A stretch of 24,630 nucleotides of DNA. It comes from Saccoglossus kowalevskii (Eukaryota > Hemichordata > Enteropneusta > Harrimaniidae). The stretch spans positions 753,699-778,328 of the forward strand of contig NW_003130854.1 of assembly GCF_000003605.2 (NCBI RefSeq), read 5' to 3'. The translations under genes were made by a program, and so were the position numbers. Below are positions 8,525 to 20,340 of this stretch, piece by piece; the stretch's first letter is position 1; the number at the start of each line of letters is the position of its first letter. Below the pieces are notes generated by a model. It was not told the DNA's origin. It searched no databases and saw only the letters and a list, made by a program, of their open reading frames with translations.

Positions 8525-11400
8525 TGGAATTTGTAATTTTCCAGTGTTGCTACCCCAACCTTTGTTATAAGTCCTCGGTTGCCGCTGTTGTCTTATTGAT
8601 TGTTACATGTAGCGTGCAGTACAATTATCAACGCATTTTTCTGGTTATCACTAGGTTCTAGTTTTGAAAATTCTCGTTGTCATTTATGTTCTGTTCTGTC
8701 CGCAGAATACACGTAACACGTGTGTGTAAAGTGTGGTGGTGAAATGCTACCCAGTTTCATTTAGCTGGCAGTCTCTGGGTTCTATGGTTTTCATATTTGT
8801 CATCAAAATCATTGACAGTCCTGCTCTGTCAAGATGTTCTTTCTAGCAGGTAATCTTACCACCTGGTATCACTACCAAGTTCATTTCACAAGATGTTCTT
8901 CTCTTGTAATTGTATTGTTTTCATAAAGTCGTCATTTCGGCTTTGTTCAGATTTTCTTGCCTTCTCAGCATGTGGTAAATCAGTCACAAGCATTCTTTAT
9001 GAAATGTGATGGGTTCCTGCTTTCTATAGCTGACATCAAGGTTATTGTCATTCCTGTTCTGTTATATTCACACATGTGGCAAATTACTACAAAGCTTTAT
9101 TTACAAACTGAAGGTGCTTTTTCAAACAAAGTATGAAATGAAGACTTTTTAGAACCGTCTGAATCAATTTTGATGAATGTGGGACAGGTGCAAATGCAGT
9201 GGTTCAGAGATTCTGTCAAAAAATATTACACTGGTAAAAATATTGGTAAATGCTCGTTCAGTTTTCATTCAAAACCATGAATTTTTGTTTCACAATCAGT
9301 TCAAAGGTGACCGTCTTGTACCATCTTGCTTTTAGCAATACTGATACATCTCTGAAACTTGTACACTCGATTTGTCACCTGTTGGTATCGATACATTTTA
9401 ATGTTAATTTTGTGATTAAGAATGGCCATCTGGCAGCCATGTTTTTTTATTAAACGTGATATGTTGACCGTTGTTATGCTATAATTTAGCGTATACATGC
9501 ACGCACATTTTTGTTGTTTATCAGATCTACTGATAGTCCACTGCCAGTATCCTTGCTTTTTGGCATCGCCATTATTTCAGATATACAGCTACCATTTTTA
9601 TCAATATCACTTCATTATGTAGTAATGTCTTTCAAAGGGTGTAACGTGTTTTTTTTAATTGTAGATCAAATAAATAAAATTAAGGGTATCAATATACTAT
9701 GAATTGACACGTGTTGTATAATCTTAAAGCAGCACCAGTATATTCTTGGGTCAATTTGTAAATACCATTGCCGAAATGTGGTCACAAAACGCTGAGCATA
9801 TATGCTATGTACTGGTATTGTACTTAAACCACTCCAGTGAACTAATGGCTGCGAAAAAAAATTTCGCCACCATTTGGGGCCAAGTCCTCCCCAGCAACCT
9901 ATAACTAAAGATTCTATGGTAAATAATAGTTCTCATCACACGTTAAGACAGTTCCCATCCTCCTGTTTTCACATTCTATTTCATGTAGCATTAATAAACT
10001 TTGTGTAGGCTCACTTTGCCCATGCATTTTTTTAAAACAATATTGTAAGATTATGTCATCTTTATGTAGATCTAATCAGTCTCCAATAAGTAGCATAAAT
10101 TTGATCTTGTTCGTTGGCATGAACAACTTTCGTAATATTCGTGATTTCTGTTAGATTGCCATAACTGCAGGAAAGTCTTCATAAATTGATGTTTTTTCCA
10201 GAACCAGTTTTTGAATATTTTAACAAAAAATGACAATATTTGCCATCTTAATCACCAGCTGGCAGCTCATTTACATGTACAATCAAGGGTTTCCGCTTTA
10301 TAATTTGTATACATCCATTTTCCTCAGTTCACTCTCCCATGTTCTGAGTTGTTTTCAACATACACAGCTGGTAATGGTTCAAACAAAATGTGGTTTGTTG
10401 TACTTGGATAATATGACTGATAAGAAAAGGCTGGTAATGCAGAATTTTCCAAGATTATTGTATTTCACATTCTAAACTTGGCGAGACAGCTCTCTATTTA
10501 TTAGTTGTTGTCATGGATTGTTTGCATGCCAATAACTACCATTTCAACATATAACTAGTTTGTTGACTACAGTGATGTCAGATCCACTTTTTGAAGCTCA
10601 GTTTGGTCGTGTCTGAAGTTTTTTTGGGTATATCATTTTATAGTTGTCTTGTATGTGGTAGAGGCTAGTTACGCCGTCCGCACAAGTAACATGATTATTA
10701 TCAAACACATTCCCATTGTCTGAAAGGATCTTGCATTTAAAACTTTTCTATCAAGAATACATTCTTGGTCACACTACATGATATGACTAACATCAATTAT
10801 TCAAATCACAGTATTTGGCTTATGTTTGAAATTCTCTTTGAAGGGGTCTCTGGCTGAAAAGTTCTCCATACTGTCAATACTAAATGCTTGTAAAGATATA
10901 CTGTTTACAACAGTGCATCACTTTTGATACTTTTCCTAAACTATCCAACAAATGAATGTCTTTGAGGAGGTTACATTTCTTAGTCTCGTCCCCTTGCTAA
11001 CTGAGTATTCCGTGAACAGCAGAATTTTGTATGCGTTTAAACAGTGTAAATGTTACTTCATATTATTAATGGTATGAATATTCACGGGGTCATAATGTCC
11101 GCCGACATTGTGGAACATTACTTGTTCATGAGAGTACAGATGAGGTGTACTTGCTTATTGATGTCAAGATAATCAACACCATTGCATTATCTATATATGC
11201 GGCAATAATGTACACGCATAGATGTGCAATTGTCGAGGTTAGACCCCAGAACAATATTCAAACTGAATTCTGCAGTTGTAACTGCATCTATTTACTTGAG
11301 AAGATTGAACTATATCATAACTATGCAGTATGTTTTTCGACCCACGCATATCAACAACATTGCAACATGATTATACTAGGTATACTACTGTATGAGCAAC
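8525..11400. other. Long AT-rich stretch without recognised gene
   Basis: I see no coding frame with a motif, splice-linked exons or known repeat over about 2.9 kb. Composition resembles intron or intergenic DNA with T-rich tracts. Minor points are two copies of AAGATGTTCTT (near 8831 and 8890) and short frames (9250-9453, 10230-10475, 11145-11417) whose translations are hydrophobic and Tyr/Ile/His rich, as expected by chance in AT-rich DNA. If the cluster at 8341 is a promoter, this could be its first intron. Confidence 0.35.
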
Positions 11401-11539
11401 CATGTCACAATTATTGAATCAATCGCAGGGATTTATGAATTTCCTCCAAGTACTTGAGGCTTTTATCACTAAGCGTTCTAATATGTTCAAAGCATGTACT
11501 CTCATCTTCAAGGATTATACCAATTGTGGAAGGAGCATT

Positions 11540-14180
11540 ATATATACGATATCCTTCCTCCACAACTTTCTTCATCTCATACGTAACCCAAGTTCCCGTG
11601 ATTGATCGTTCACTATCTGTACGACTACAGATTGGCACATGACAAGCTTCTTCGCAACAAATTCTACATAGTATAAACATCAACTTTCCTTGGCATCTGT
11701 ACCATGGTACTGAGGTATATCAGAGTATAATTCTAGGATGATCAATCGGGTAGGGGCAGTATTTTTTGACCCTCGGGTGAAGACTCTTAATATCTCTATA
11801 CAATATCTCTTTTCTTCAAAATCGCACTCGTATATAGTATTGTAAAGGCATTACACCTTCCAGCAAAGAAAGCATCCCTAGGGGATATGGGGTCCTGGAT
11901 ATCTAATTTTTCAATATAGGACCGCATATCGTTGTCCCGCATCAACAAAATTTGTATATTTGCAAGCCCAGATTTCGATATATTTATAACCTAAAGAAAT
12001 TAAATAGTTTTTCTTTTTCAGATGTTTTGCGTACAACTCCCCATTGCTATATCACGAAGAGGGTGTTTCACATTGGAACCATAACACTGGGGATGCCCGT
12101 GGTAGATCCATCCGTTCATTTCATTCAGTTTTTAACTCTGGGTGAAAACTATCTGTGTAATGAAGGCATATTTTTACTTCACCACTCACACTGCCCATGA
12201 TAGAATATTTGACTTTAGGTCTGCAGCCTTGTGATCGTATTACCGGTATAGTGTATGGTGTAAAATCTACGGAAGAGGTTACGAGCACTGGCGATAGTGA
12301 TACAACTATCGAAAGGATCTTCACCCTCATCCAAATCGCTGGTTTTTGAAACATCGATAAACAATTTCCGAAAACGTCGCTTTTACAATACGAAATTGTT
12401 TCATGTTTGAAATAAAAAACTTTATCAAAATTAATTTGTTCGGAATGCCAGGATAAAAATTCTTCGCGCGATTTACTGTTACTTCCATCAGTATCGTGGA
12501 ACTCTTTATGGGGTGTAGGGACTTCATATTCAAAATGTTCTGGCTTATTAGTTTTTTAAGCTCATTGGTAGGAAATTCAAATTGTCCAAAATCGTGTTCG
12601 TGTGTATTCTACTTTCATAGTCAGAATTTTCGTTCCGTTAACAATTACTGTGGGCAGGATAGTATTCCTATGTAAATATTGCATTAATAAAATGTGAACC
12701 ATACGCTCTGCAGTTGTGCGCGAACACCGTAGCATATATTTTCAGACGAAAAAAAAAACAATTACAAAACTTATTGCTAGTGTCGGGGATATCAGATATC
12801 ATAAATAAAATCATTACCGAATTCTTCATCGATACAAAACTCGCACAATTTATGGGCGACGCATAAATTTGGTATATGCATCATGTTTTGATCGGTATAG
12901 GTTTCAAAATCGAGAAAAATATATTCAGGTGTTTTACTTTTCAAATTCTCACCCTCTTCCGCAGTATCATTCAATTCGTTAGGTTTGTGAAGATCACGTA
13001 TATAACATCGTCACTGCAGTCACCCCTCTTTTTCGTTTTTTTACGGGGAACCGTTCTCATGTAACAACGATGACTTGGTGTGACGACGATTCGACATACA
13101 GAACGTCTCCCCACAGATATGATCGCGGGCTTCGCGTTAATAGTAAATTGATATTCCGCACATTTCGTACAAACGCTAATGCCTTTGTAACTTTCTTTTA
13201 TGGTTTGTAAAATATACCTTAGACCCAAACTGACGATTACAATCAGGACATGGTATTGGCTCCTGTTTCTCACATATTTTGTAAGGGAGGAGTAACAATA
13301 GAAACACGTTTTGTGATCTGACGCATTGCTATAACCAATATTACATGTATGACAAAATAATTCACATTATAAAAATCTGTCATAGATACAGTGGTAATGA
13401 TCATCTACGTGATATAAATACTTTGTTGGCAAGACATGCCAGAATAAATAAGCGAGTTTTTAGCTGAAATTATATTCATAGTTTTCGATCTTGGCTTTGA
13501 CTGTTACGATTGCCCTGGCTATACAGAGGTCATTGTTTTTGATTTGAATAATTGATTTTGATTTTTCGAGAAAAGTTTCTAAACTAGTGAACCGACGTGC
13601 TGAGTTTTTGGAACCACGTCCACCTAATAGTAAGTGTGCAACGATAATATTAACCTGCAGAGCCTCGTCTATACGAACTTCTTCGAAACTCTGCAATACT
13701 CTTTGAATTTCGCTATAAATTCTATCAACTGTCATATTCCTATCAGGCGTAAACTTTATCGGTACGGGATACGAGAGCCTTGGATTTGAGAAAATAACGC
13801 GCACCACATCTGTACCAGTGACACGGGTTAACATACTTTCCAGGGCTCGATTTATGATTAATAATACATCATCAATATCCTTGGTTTCCATTTCCCGAAA
13901 CGAAATAGTGTAATCCATATCTTGTACACTGAATTTTGTAATAATTTCTACTCAAAACCTGTTCAGGTGGGATATCATTTATCCTGTTTTTTAGGTGTTT
14001 CACTGACATTACGAGACTTTGTTTAATCTACTCGTCGTAAACGCGCTAGTTCAGACTTGTCACCTACCCCAGGATCCTACTGACCACCATATGTTACATA
14101 GACTCACCGCTAGATTCCGGAATTTTCTCAGATTGATGGTTCATTGCTGCGTAGTAATAGATCAGTCATTCGTACAATGA
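11540..14180 (-). pseudogene. Polinton/Maverick protein-primed DNA polymerase B relic (copy A)
   Basis: This is the remnant of a family-B DNA polymerase that replicated a Polinton/Maverick (adintovirus-like) element. Pieces appear in the right order on the - strand. The N-terminal domain is an intact 152-codon ORF (13460-13918) with RIYSEIQRVLQSFEEVRIDE and SIIQIKNNDLCIARAIV. Then come zinc-type cysteine pairs (FCHTCNIGY near 13340; CPDCNRQFGS, 13201-13246), HRCYM and a Lys-rich turn (about 13050-13080), Exo I YIFLDFET (about 12900), an Exo II-like VFAHNCRAYGSHF (about 12695-12725, Asp replaced by Gly), LDNLNFLPM (about 12570), Exo III-like YCKSDV (12373-12390), GELYAKHLKKK (about 12030), PRDAFFAGR (about 11870), a palm motif A-like DIKSLHP (11774-11794) and SITGTWVT (about 11595). 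At least four frame changes and several stops kill it. Homology ends after EEGYRIYN near 11540, so later palm motifs are missing. Bases 13919-14180 hold a decayed N-terminal leader. Confidence 0.85.
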
Positions 14181-15927
14181 GCCAGTATGATGGGAATAAT
14201 TTACCATAGCCTGGACGAGAGTTAGTTCGTCAATATTCTCAGCCGATCTGATCATATTAACGTAGAACTGGAGACTAACACGGTGTGAGATGAGGTCAAA
14301 TCCCACCCTTTATTGGGAAAAATATTTATTAAAATAACGTAACAAATTACACAATTCTGGAAAACCTTCACTGGGCAGGAGCTTCCGCTTCACTACGTGA
14401 CGTGAGTTTGAACCATATTTTCTATTGCACCCTTCCTTCATTTTTATTCTGTGTATATGTTGATTAGTCGGTTTAAAATTCGCGATCTCAACGGCAGGGG
14501 GTTAATCAAAAGTTTCCGGTGATTTATTTTCGTCATCTGATCCAGATATTTCACTTGACGTATAATCAACCTTCATGGCTGAAGCATACAAGGCTTTGTC
14601 ACCATCCGTGACAGATCTTTGCTCTGTATTGTTTAATTTCCAGTGCTAACCTGATCTAAGCCCATCCCTGAGCATGCCATCATATTGACACAAGCACAAA
14701 TTAACGCCTCCATAATTTGATAATATGTGCAAGGAACAACTCATATCCACGAACTCGAACATAATGTGACTTTTGATTGGTGGATATTGCTATCCCGTGA
14801 ATCAACGGCGAATCGCGGTTCTCCTGTTCTCACACTTGATGAAATTTGATGTCCAACATTAAAGCTTCCAACAACTATGAAACTGTATCAGACAGTCTGT
14901 GTTTCGCACGCATCTCTAATAGTAACAAAATTACATACGTGAGAGAGATGCAAGTCTTTTTTATTTTTGCGAGAGCTCTCCCCTTTGATATTCAAGAACT
15001 GATATTAGTTTACTAACACATAGGTGACATTAGATACATTACCAGAGCATAGTACAGCTGACTACTTTTGTCAACAGTGTAAGCATTCGGAATGTCATCA
15101 GGATCATCTTAGGTTTTTACATTTATTGCATCAGCATTAATACATACATTCACGAGGGCTTGAGCTGGCATTGGTTCACTTGGCACCGATTTCTCTATTT
15201 GTGAAGATGTTGAATTGTCCAATTTAAACACAAACAAAAAAATATCCAGTGTCTCGAAGTAACAAACTATGGTCCACTTTGTCCCTACAAATCACAATGC
15301 ATCAGCACTGGGGGTATTTTAAGAGAGGTCATTAATGTGATGAAATCTATCATTCAGACGGTCACTGAATATTGACCATCCTATATACCTGCAACCATTG
15401 AATTAGTTGTTTGTCGCAGTGATAGATGGATCGCAATGATCGAATGATTGTTGCATCCATCACTGTAATGGTCAGGGAATACAATGTTTCCTACAAGGAT
15501 TCTGTTCATAGAAGTTGTAGGTATGACTGCTAACAGACAACTCCGGATTATAACATGACATGCCACTAACTAATCATATGACAAATCAATTACATGTTCA
15601 TCTTTTTGGATAAGTATTTTTGCTGCACTGTATGCAGGTCTCAGTTCCTCATGATGTGGTACAAAATTCATTTTTCTCAAACCTTTTTTACATACATCTT
15701 TCTAAGAATATCTGCGAAACACGCTTTAATGGTTCCTTTTGGGTGAAAGAATATATTCGCGCAGCGATTCTCATACATCATTTCTCGCATGTTTATCCTC
15801 AAAAATACTACCAGAATTGATCAGTCTTCTTTTATTTGCTTCATGAACTAGCCCAAATAATTCTCCTCTGAATTAGAAATTGTTTCATTCAATGCCTGAA
15901 AAAACATTTCTTTCATAAAAAATTATT
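13488..15927. repeat. Direct large repeat, copy A
   Basis: From the polymerase N-terminus (left edge about 13488) to about 15927, this sequence recurs in the same orientation at 18280-22500. Easily compared landmarks are agagccttggatttgag (13770s and 18540s), gtttccggtgatttatttt (14510s and 20545s) and cactgggggtattttaag (15307 and 21825). The right edge is where the GC-rich retroelement begins. Relative to copy B it lacks several internal blocks. Confidence 0.85.
14650..15862 (-). pseudogene. Unrecognised broken gene upstream of polymerase, copy A
   Basis: Several coding-like tracts on the - strand are shared with copy B. They are, from upstream: ELFGLVHEANKRRL (about 15775-15862); an ATG-started tract with HHEELRPAYSAAKILIQKDE ending in TAG (15570-15670); DNSTSSQIEKSVPSEPM ending in TAA (15109-15225); and a block around 14655-14830 containing HSRDSNIHQSK-type sequence in one frame and MEALICACVNMMACS in another, next to CAG|GTTAGC, a donor-like site. 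Conservation of open frames at the same places in two copies argues that they once encoded protein. I do not recognise it. It may be another protein of the Polinton-like element or an adjacent host gene captured in the duplication. Frame assignment is uncertain in the 14.7 kb block, where two frames are open. Confidence 0.35.
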
Positions 15928-17060
15928 ACCACTCGGCTGGACCAGGGGAGATATGCGGGTGGGGTCGATCAGGATCACGGCGCCTGCGAACACATCAGCT
16001 TAGAAGCGACCATAAGTGGCTGCTCTAGGATCGTAGGTGGGGAATATACATAGTGTCACCTGGACTGATAATATTCTGCATCACCCCAATGGCGTGGCTC
16101 AGAGTCATTTCGCAATGTGGACTCGGAGGGACCGCCCGAGGTACCCACTGTATCTGACGCGATACCCGCAATTGAGCTCCGACTTGAAGGTAAATTAATC
16201 AGTCTGGTACCGTGCGGTGAACCCTGGCTGGTTGAAAGTGGGGGGGGGGGTATAATGCATGTCCTGACCCTACCGCCCTGCCCCGAAAATGGAGCCTTAG
16301 CTACCAGCGTCACCGTTGGTGTTACGTGTCTGAAGTCCCCGAGGAGACCCGTTGACACTAGCCGAATCAGCACAGGGGTTCCCCAGAAGACTTATTTAGA
16401 ATGCGAACATTGCTTTCTGTGTTTCTTCCTACTTGCTGACAGAGTGGCCGCAGTGTTGACAGCTCGCTCCGCCTGCAGGTGGTCCCTGCCTGCCAGGGAC
16501 GCCATTTGCCCCGAAAGTCCTTCGACCAATGCCCTCATTTCAGTGGCAAAACCGGCGCCGTGCAAGGATGGATCCACAACGGGACCCAGCGCGGGCCCCA
16601 TAGGAAGGAGGACCTCCAGGAGCACAGCCTCGCTGTTGCTGGTAAAGTTGGGTAACCCACTGCCTGAAAAAACAGACTGCAGATGCCTCTGATCAGCAGA
16701 GGGAGACGGAAATCCATCGGCACCTCCACTATCGGGCCCTTTGCTTGGTATCCCGGTACGAGATCTGGTAGCCAAGCGCGAGGACTTTTCACTCATACCA
16801 ACGCACAACTCACTCATACCCATCCGGGTAGCACTTGCCGCGCAACCTTGTTGCGAGCGACGCGGTCAGTCTCAGCAATTTGTACATACTGCTGGAAAGA
16901 ATCCCAGGCTTCAGAACCCAAGTGATTGCAGATATTCTCTGGGCAGACACCCGAACCCTGTATGCACGTGATACAACAGTAACATTTAGCATGCCGGTTC
17001 CATTCCTGCAAGTTCTGTGTACACTGATTGCAGATCCGCCTCAAAAATCGAAGGGATAAT
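15928..17060 (-). mobile_element. GC-rich retroelement fragment with gag-like ORF, possibly DIRS-like
   Basis: This block is clearly GC-richer than its surroundings and interrupts the duplicated segment. On the - strand three successive open frames cover it, separated by a frameshift and a stop: 16814-17044, 16392-16823 and 16056-16373. The first carries a cysteine/histidine cluster (CNQCTQNLQEWNRHAKCYCC then CPENICNH) followed by W..FQQY and a basic patch. The second is Ser/Gly/Pro rich, and the third Ser/Thr/Pro rich with a proline run encoded by an 11-G tract (16240-16250). The H..C..C...C..C..W...Y layout resembles the first ORF of tyrosine-recombinase (DIRS/Ngaro-type) retroelements. No reverse transcriptase or recombinase is present, so the assignment is tentative. 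Long + strand frames here (such as 16117-16692) are taken as antisense. Confidence 0.45.
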
Positions 17061-17085
17061 ACCGGCGGCGAGCTTCTGGCGTTGC

Positions 17086-17103
17086 AAGCAATTTAAATTG
17101 CTT
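17086..17103. repeat. Perfect 18-bp palindrome
   Basis: AAGCAATTTAAATTGCTT reads the same on both strands. It lies at the point where GC-rich retroelement sequence gives way to AT-rich DNA, so it may mark the element's edge. It could also be chance. Confidence 0.5.
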
Positions 17104-17808
17104 ATATGAATAAATGCATTACATAGAGGGAAAAAAAAACATTAACCCTAAATTAACCCATCAATTCAAAAACGTCTAAGTTATTTAATTAGAAGATCTC
17201 AATAAGAAAATCTGTTACACATAGAAAACACTGTACATGTTCATTGGAAAATTTAAAAAGACACCAGGCAGGCATTTCTTCTAAAACTGTTTTCACTTAT
17301 CCCATATTAAATGTTTTATTTCTAAAGAGCTGTAAAAAATAATCATTGCTCACCTTTTTGTCATTCAGGAGGTGTCCCAGTTAAAAGGCACACAGTTTTC
17401 GCCATGAGATGGTGGACTGTGGTGGCTCCTCTGACAGTGATGCATCATTCATCTCATACAAGATTTGTCTTGAAAGACTCACTTTTTCTTCGAAAGTGAT
17501 ATCTTTTCTCAAATTGTTATTAACCTGATTTCCTGAAAGTTACTGAATATTCCGGATTGCTTAATGATAATCGGGTACGTACCTGGATCAAAATTCGAGA
17601 CAGATCTATGTGAGAAACTAAAAAACTGGGTAACTTTCATATATTCAATTCCAACCTCAGATAATAAAGACATTTCATTTAAAGCGGATAAACTACTTTG
17701 CATTTTCAGACCGATTAATATTGTCCTTTCCATGTTTTATTCGGTCTTCGGTGCGATTCAGGAGAGACAATAAATAGCGATCGCAGTCTCTTTCTGCTCT
17801 TTGCTAAC
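17104..17808. other. AT-rich stretch without recognised gene
   Basis: No protein motif is recognised on either strand. Overlapping short frames at 17509-17733 (-) and 17564-17773 (+) are without family features. The - frame lies directly downstream of the RPA-like relic and could be decayed continuation of it, but I see nothing diagnostic. Confidence 0.3.
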
Positions 17809-18241
17809 CTAAAAGATTCTGGTGCGTGTCGTTTTGATCCTGATGTCTGCTTTCACAACTGGTTTTATATTGTTAGTTTTGGTTCGCATTCTGCAGTTTG
17901 TGCAAAAGTATTTGCATGTCACCTTGGCATAGTAGACAGAACCTATTATAATGGTGGATGCATCTAAGTCGAATGTGTTGCTCAATTAGTCTGTGGTGTT
18001 TTCGTGACATGTATGAACGAACAATGATTTCATTAAACTTGTATGTATTGTTTAATATCGCGGGAATCTTATCACCCCATACTGCAATTTTAATTTGTGC
18101 AGTTTCATCAGCTATTGCGAATTCTTGCTTTGTCATCATTTGTCCAGAGGACAGAATTTAGTCTTGCACATCTCCTATACCAAGTACTTTAGCATCGTTA
18201 ACTGTATTGAGAAATATAAATAAATTATTGGTAACAGGCAT
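17809..18241 (-). pseudogene. RPA-like OB-fold single-stranded DNA-binding relic
   Basis: On the - strand a frame from 18241 reads NTVNDAKVLGIGDVQD, meets TAA at 18158-18160 and continues as FAIADETAQIKIAVWGDKIP and YKFNEIIVRSYMSRKH. The order matches the OB fold of replication protein A large-subunit-like proteins: a beta strand, then D-E-T/G-x-I-x-I-x-V-W, then a Y..x..VR-Y strand. A second tract in another frame (about 17975-17809) contains KYFCTNCRMRT, like the zinc-binding part that follows in such proteins, and ends at TAG. RPA-like ORFs occur in Helitron transposons and in multicopy invertebrate proteins, so this is probably mobile-element derived. One stop and one frameshift make it dead. 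It lies just downstream of the copy B polymerase fragment in the same orientation, but no link between the two is shown. Confidence 0.6.
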
Positions 18242-18292
18242 TGTCAAATATACTTTGTAGAGCTTATACAAAATGTCTTGTGAATCTTGGCT

Positions 18293-18945
18293 TTAACTGT
18301 CACAGAGAAGGTCATTGTTTTTGATTCGAATAATTGATTTTGATTTTTCGAGAAACCTTTTTAAACGAGTGAACCGACGTGCTGATTTTTTTGGAAACAC
18401 TACTAAATGTGCGACGATAATATTAACCCGTAAAGCCTCGTCTATACGAAATTCTTCGAAACTCTGCAATACTATTTCGCTATAAATTCTATCAACGGTC
18501 ATATTCCAAACGGGCGTAAACTGTATCGATACCAGATAAGAGAGCCTTGGATTTGAGAGAATAACGCGCACCACATCTGTACCAGTGACACGGGTTAACA
18601 TACTTTCCAGGGCTCGATTTATGATTAATAATACATCATCAATAACCATGATTTCCATTTCCCGAAACGAAATAGTGTAATTCATACCTTGTACACTAAA
18701 TTTTCTAATATTTCTACTATAAAACTGTTTAGTCGGGATATCTTATATCCTGTTATTTTAGGTGTTTCGCTGACATAATTACGAGATTTTGAACGAGTGC
18801 GTTTCCGACGAGTAGATAGTACAGACCCACCACTCGTACCTTCTCCAGGATCATACTGACCACCATTATATTCAAAAGACTCGCAGCTAGAATTCGTAAT
18901 TTTCCCAGATATCGATGGTTCGTTAGGTAGTACTAGTTTAGTCAT
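18293..18945 (-). pseudogene. Polinton/Maverick DNA polymerase B, N-terminal fragment (copy B)
   Basis: Two overlapping - strand frames correspond to the start of the copy A polymerase. The upstream one (18682-18945, 87 codons) is the N-terminal leader, better preserved than in copy A: it opens MTKLVLPNEPSISGK and has a basic Arg/Lys/Ser patch (STRRKRTRSKSRN). The next (18293-18685, 130 codons) is the N-terminal domain, with RALESMLTRVTGTDVVRVI and SIIRIKNNDLLCDS. Compared with copy A it has small deletions (for example part of the segment after the RIYSEI motif) and ends where homology stops at about 18280. No exonuclease or palm part follows, so only the first fifth or so of the protein is present. 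The two frames overlap by four bases and were presumably one frame. Confidence 0.85.
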
Positions 18946-19009
18946 TCGTACGATGCAGACTGTGTAGTTGTTCTTTATTCTTCACCGGTATGATGGTAAT
19001 CATTTACCA

Positions 19010-19512
19010 AAGTGTCATGAGGGTAATCTCGTCTTGTCTATATCTCGTCTGCTTGAGGTACTGGACCGGGAAATTCACTTAAGCTTTACAGTCATACAGA
19101 CGCACACAACAAAATACGTTTCAAAGCTAGTCTTTAGCAACACTGAGAACGCCTCAAGGCAAACTGCTCGCCTGGTGGAGTTCTCTCTGTGACCAAGGAA
19201 CATTTATTACATATCAAAACTCAACCAATTACAAAGAAGTTTGAAGACATAAGGCGTAACCTTCGCACATTCAACTTGCACATAGCCAATCACACTAAGT
19301 ACTGGACATATCTTTTGATTAATCGTCCGCTATATATTAATAACTGCAAATACCAAACTGTCAGAAATAACAGTCCGAATGGCGACGGTTATATCGTAAT
19401 TAGTTCCAAATCACTGAGTCAAGGACCTCGCATGAGCCCAAATGATGAGATATAACAGCCATTCACTAGTAACCAGCTAACCAAGTCGGTCAACAGATAC
19501 GCGAAAACTAAT
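19010..19512. other. Block present only in copy B (1)
   Basis: Copy A reads tttacca|tagcctgg where copy B has about 500 extra bases. The block begins aaGTGTCATGAg and ends tTCATGACaa, giving a short inverted match (TGTCATGA) at its ends, so it may be an insertion. Two + frames (18968-19192 and 19189-19455) cover it but show no motif I know. Confidence 0.45.
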
Positions 19513-19659
19513 TCATGACAATAGCCTGGATGAGAGTTAGTTCGTCAATATTTTCAGGCGATCTGATCATATTAACGGAGAACTGGAGACTAACACGGTG
19601 TGAGATGAAAATGAAGTCAAATCCAACTAGACCCATCCTTTCTTGGGTAAAGCTTTATT

Positions 19660-20340
19660 ATCTTGTCAGGTCTGTTCATATTTAAATCGACCCACGCGAG
19701 AAATTTAAAATCGACAACAAGTAATTATCTCCAGGGTAAATTTATTCATTGTGATTCTTATGTGAATGCGTCTTAACAAAAAAATATGAACAATGTTGAG
19801 TAACGGCCAAAAAACACGTTGCTGAAGGTTTAAAAATGTCTTTCGTATTTAAATTGATCTACAATTCCGAGACCGATTCAATCCACAAGGTTCCTTGTAA
19901 TGTATTCGTAGCGTCGGCACGTGATTCCCCGAACGTGATTTGAGGACATTAACCATTCACCAAAGACTTTCTCGAATTGTATGTGTGGTACATGTCGTAC
20001 ATAACTATACGGAGCGTTGATTCAATATTCCCGACGTCAACTGCGACTATTCCATAATGATGTACACACTTTCCTACCAACGTGGGCTGTACCGATAACA
20101 TTACACCATGTAATTTCTCCTCTAGACAAATTCTATTCATCAAATGTAACACGCTTGGACACGAACATTATATTAAATATTTCTCAACTATATTTTTACT
20201 GTTGACCAGAATTAAATATTAACGAATTTGCCAATTCACTGACGTTCCTACGGTCAAATTATTTAGTCAAAACACTAAATTACACTGTATTAACCCCACA
20301 AATAATACAACTATTAGTAGACAAACAGTTAAAATGATTA
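19660..20340. other. Block present only in copy B (2)
   Basis: About 680 bases absent from copy A, between the tttcttgggtaaagctttatt and aataaaagtacacatg landmarks. A - frame at 19949-20152 and a + frame at 20017-20205 overlap on opposite strands. Neither is recognised. No inverted repeats or target duplication were found by eye at its ends. Confidence 0.4.

Noticed and set aside
14840-14880. CCAAT box in the duplicated segment as a promoter
   Set aside because: The CCACCAATC motif falls inside tracts that are open in two frames in both copies, so it is more simply explained as old coding sequence. No start site elements were seen with it.
16117-16692. Longest uninterrupted ORF of the window, 191 codons on the + strand
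   Set aside because: It lies antisense to the gag-like frames. Its composition reflects GC-rich DNA and it has no motif, while the - strand shows the ordered Cys/His cluster.
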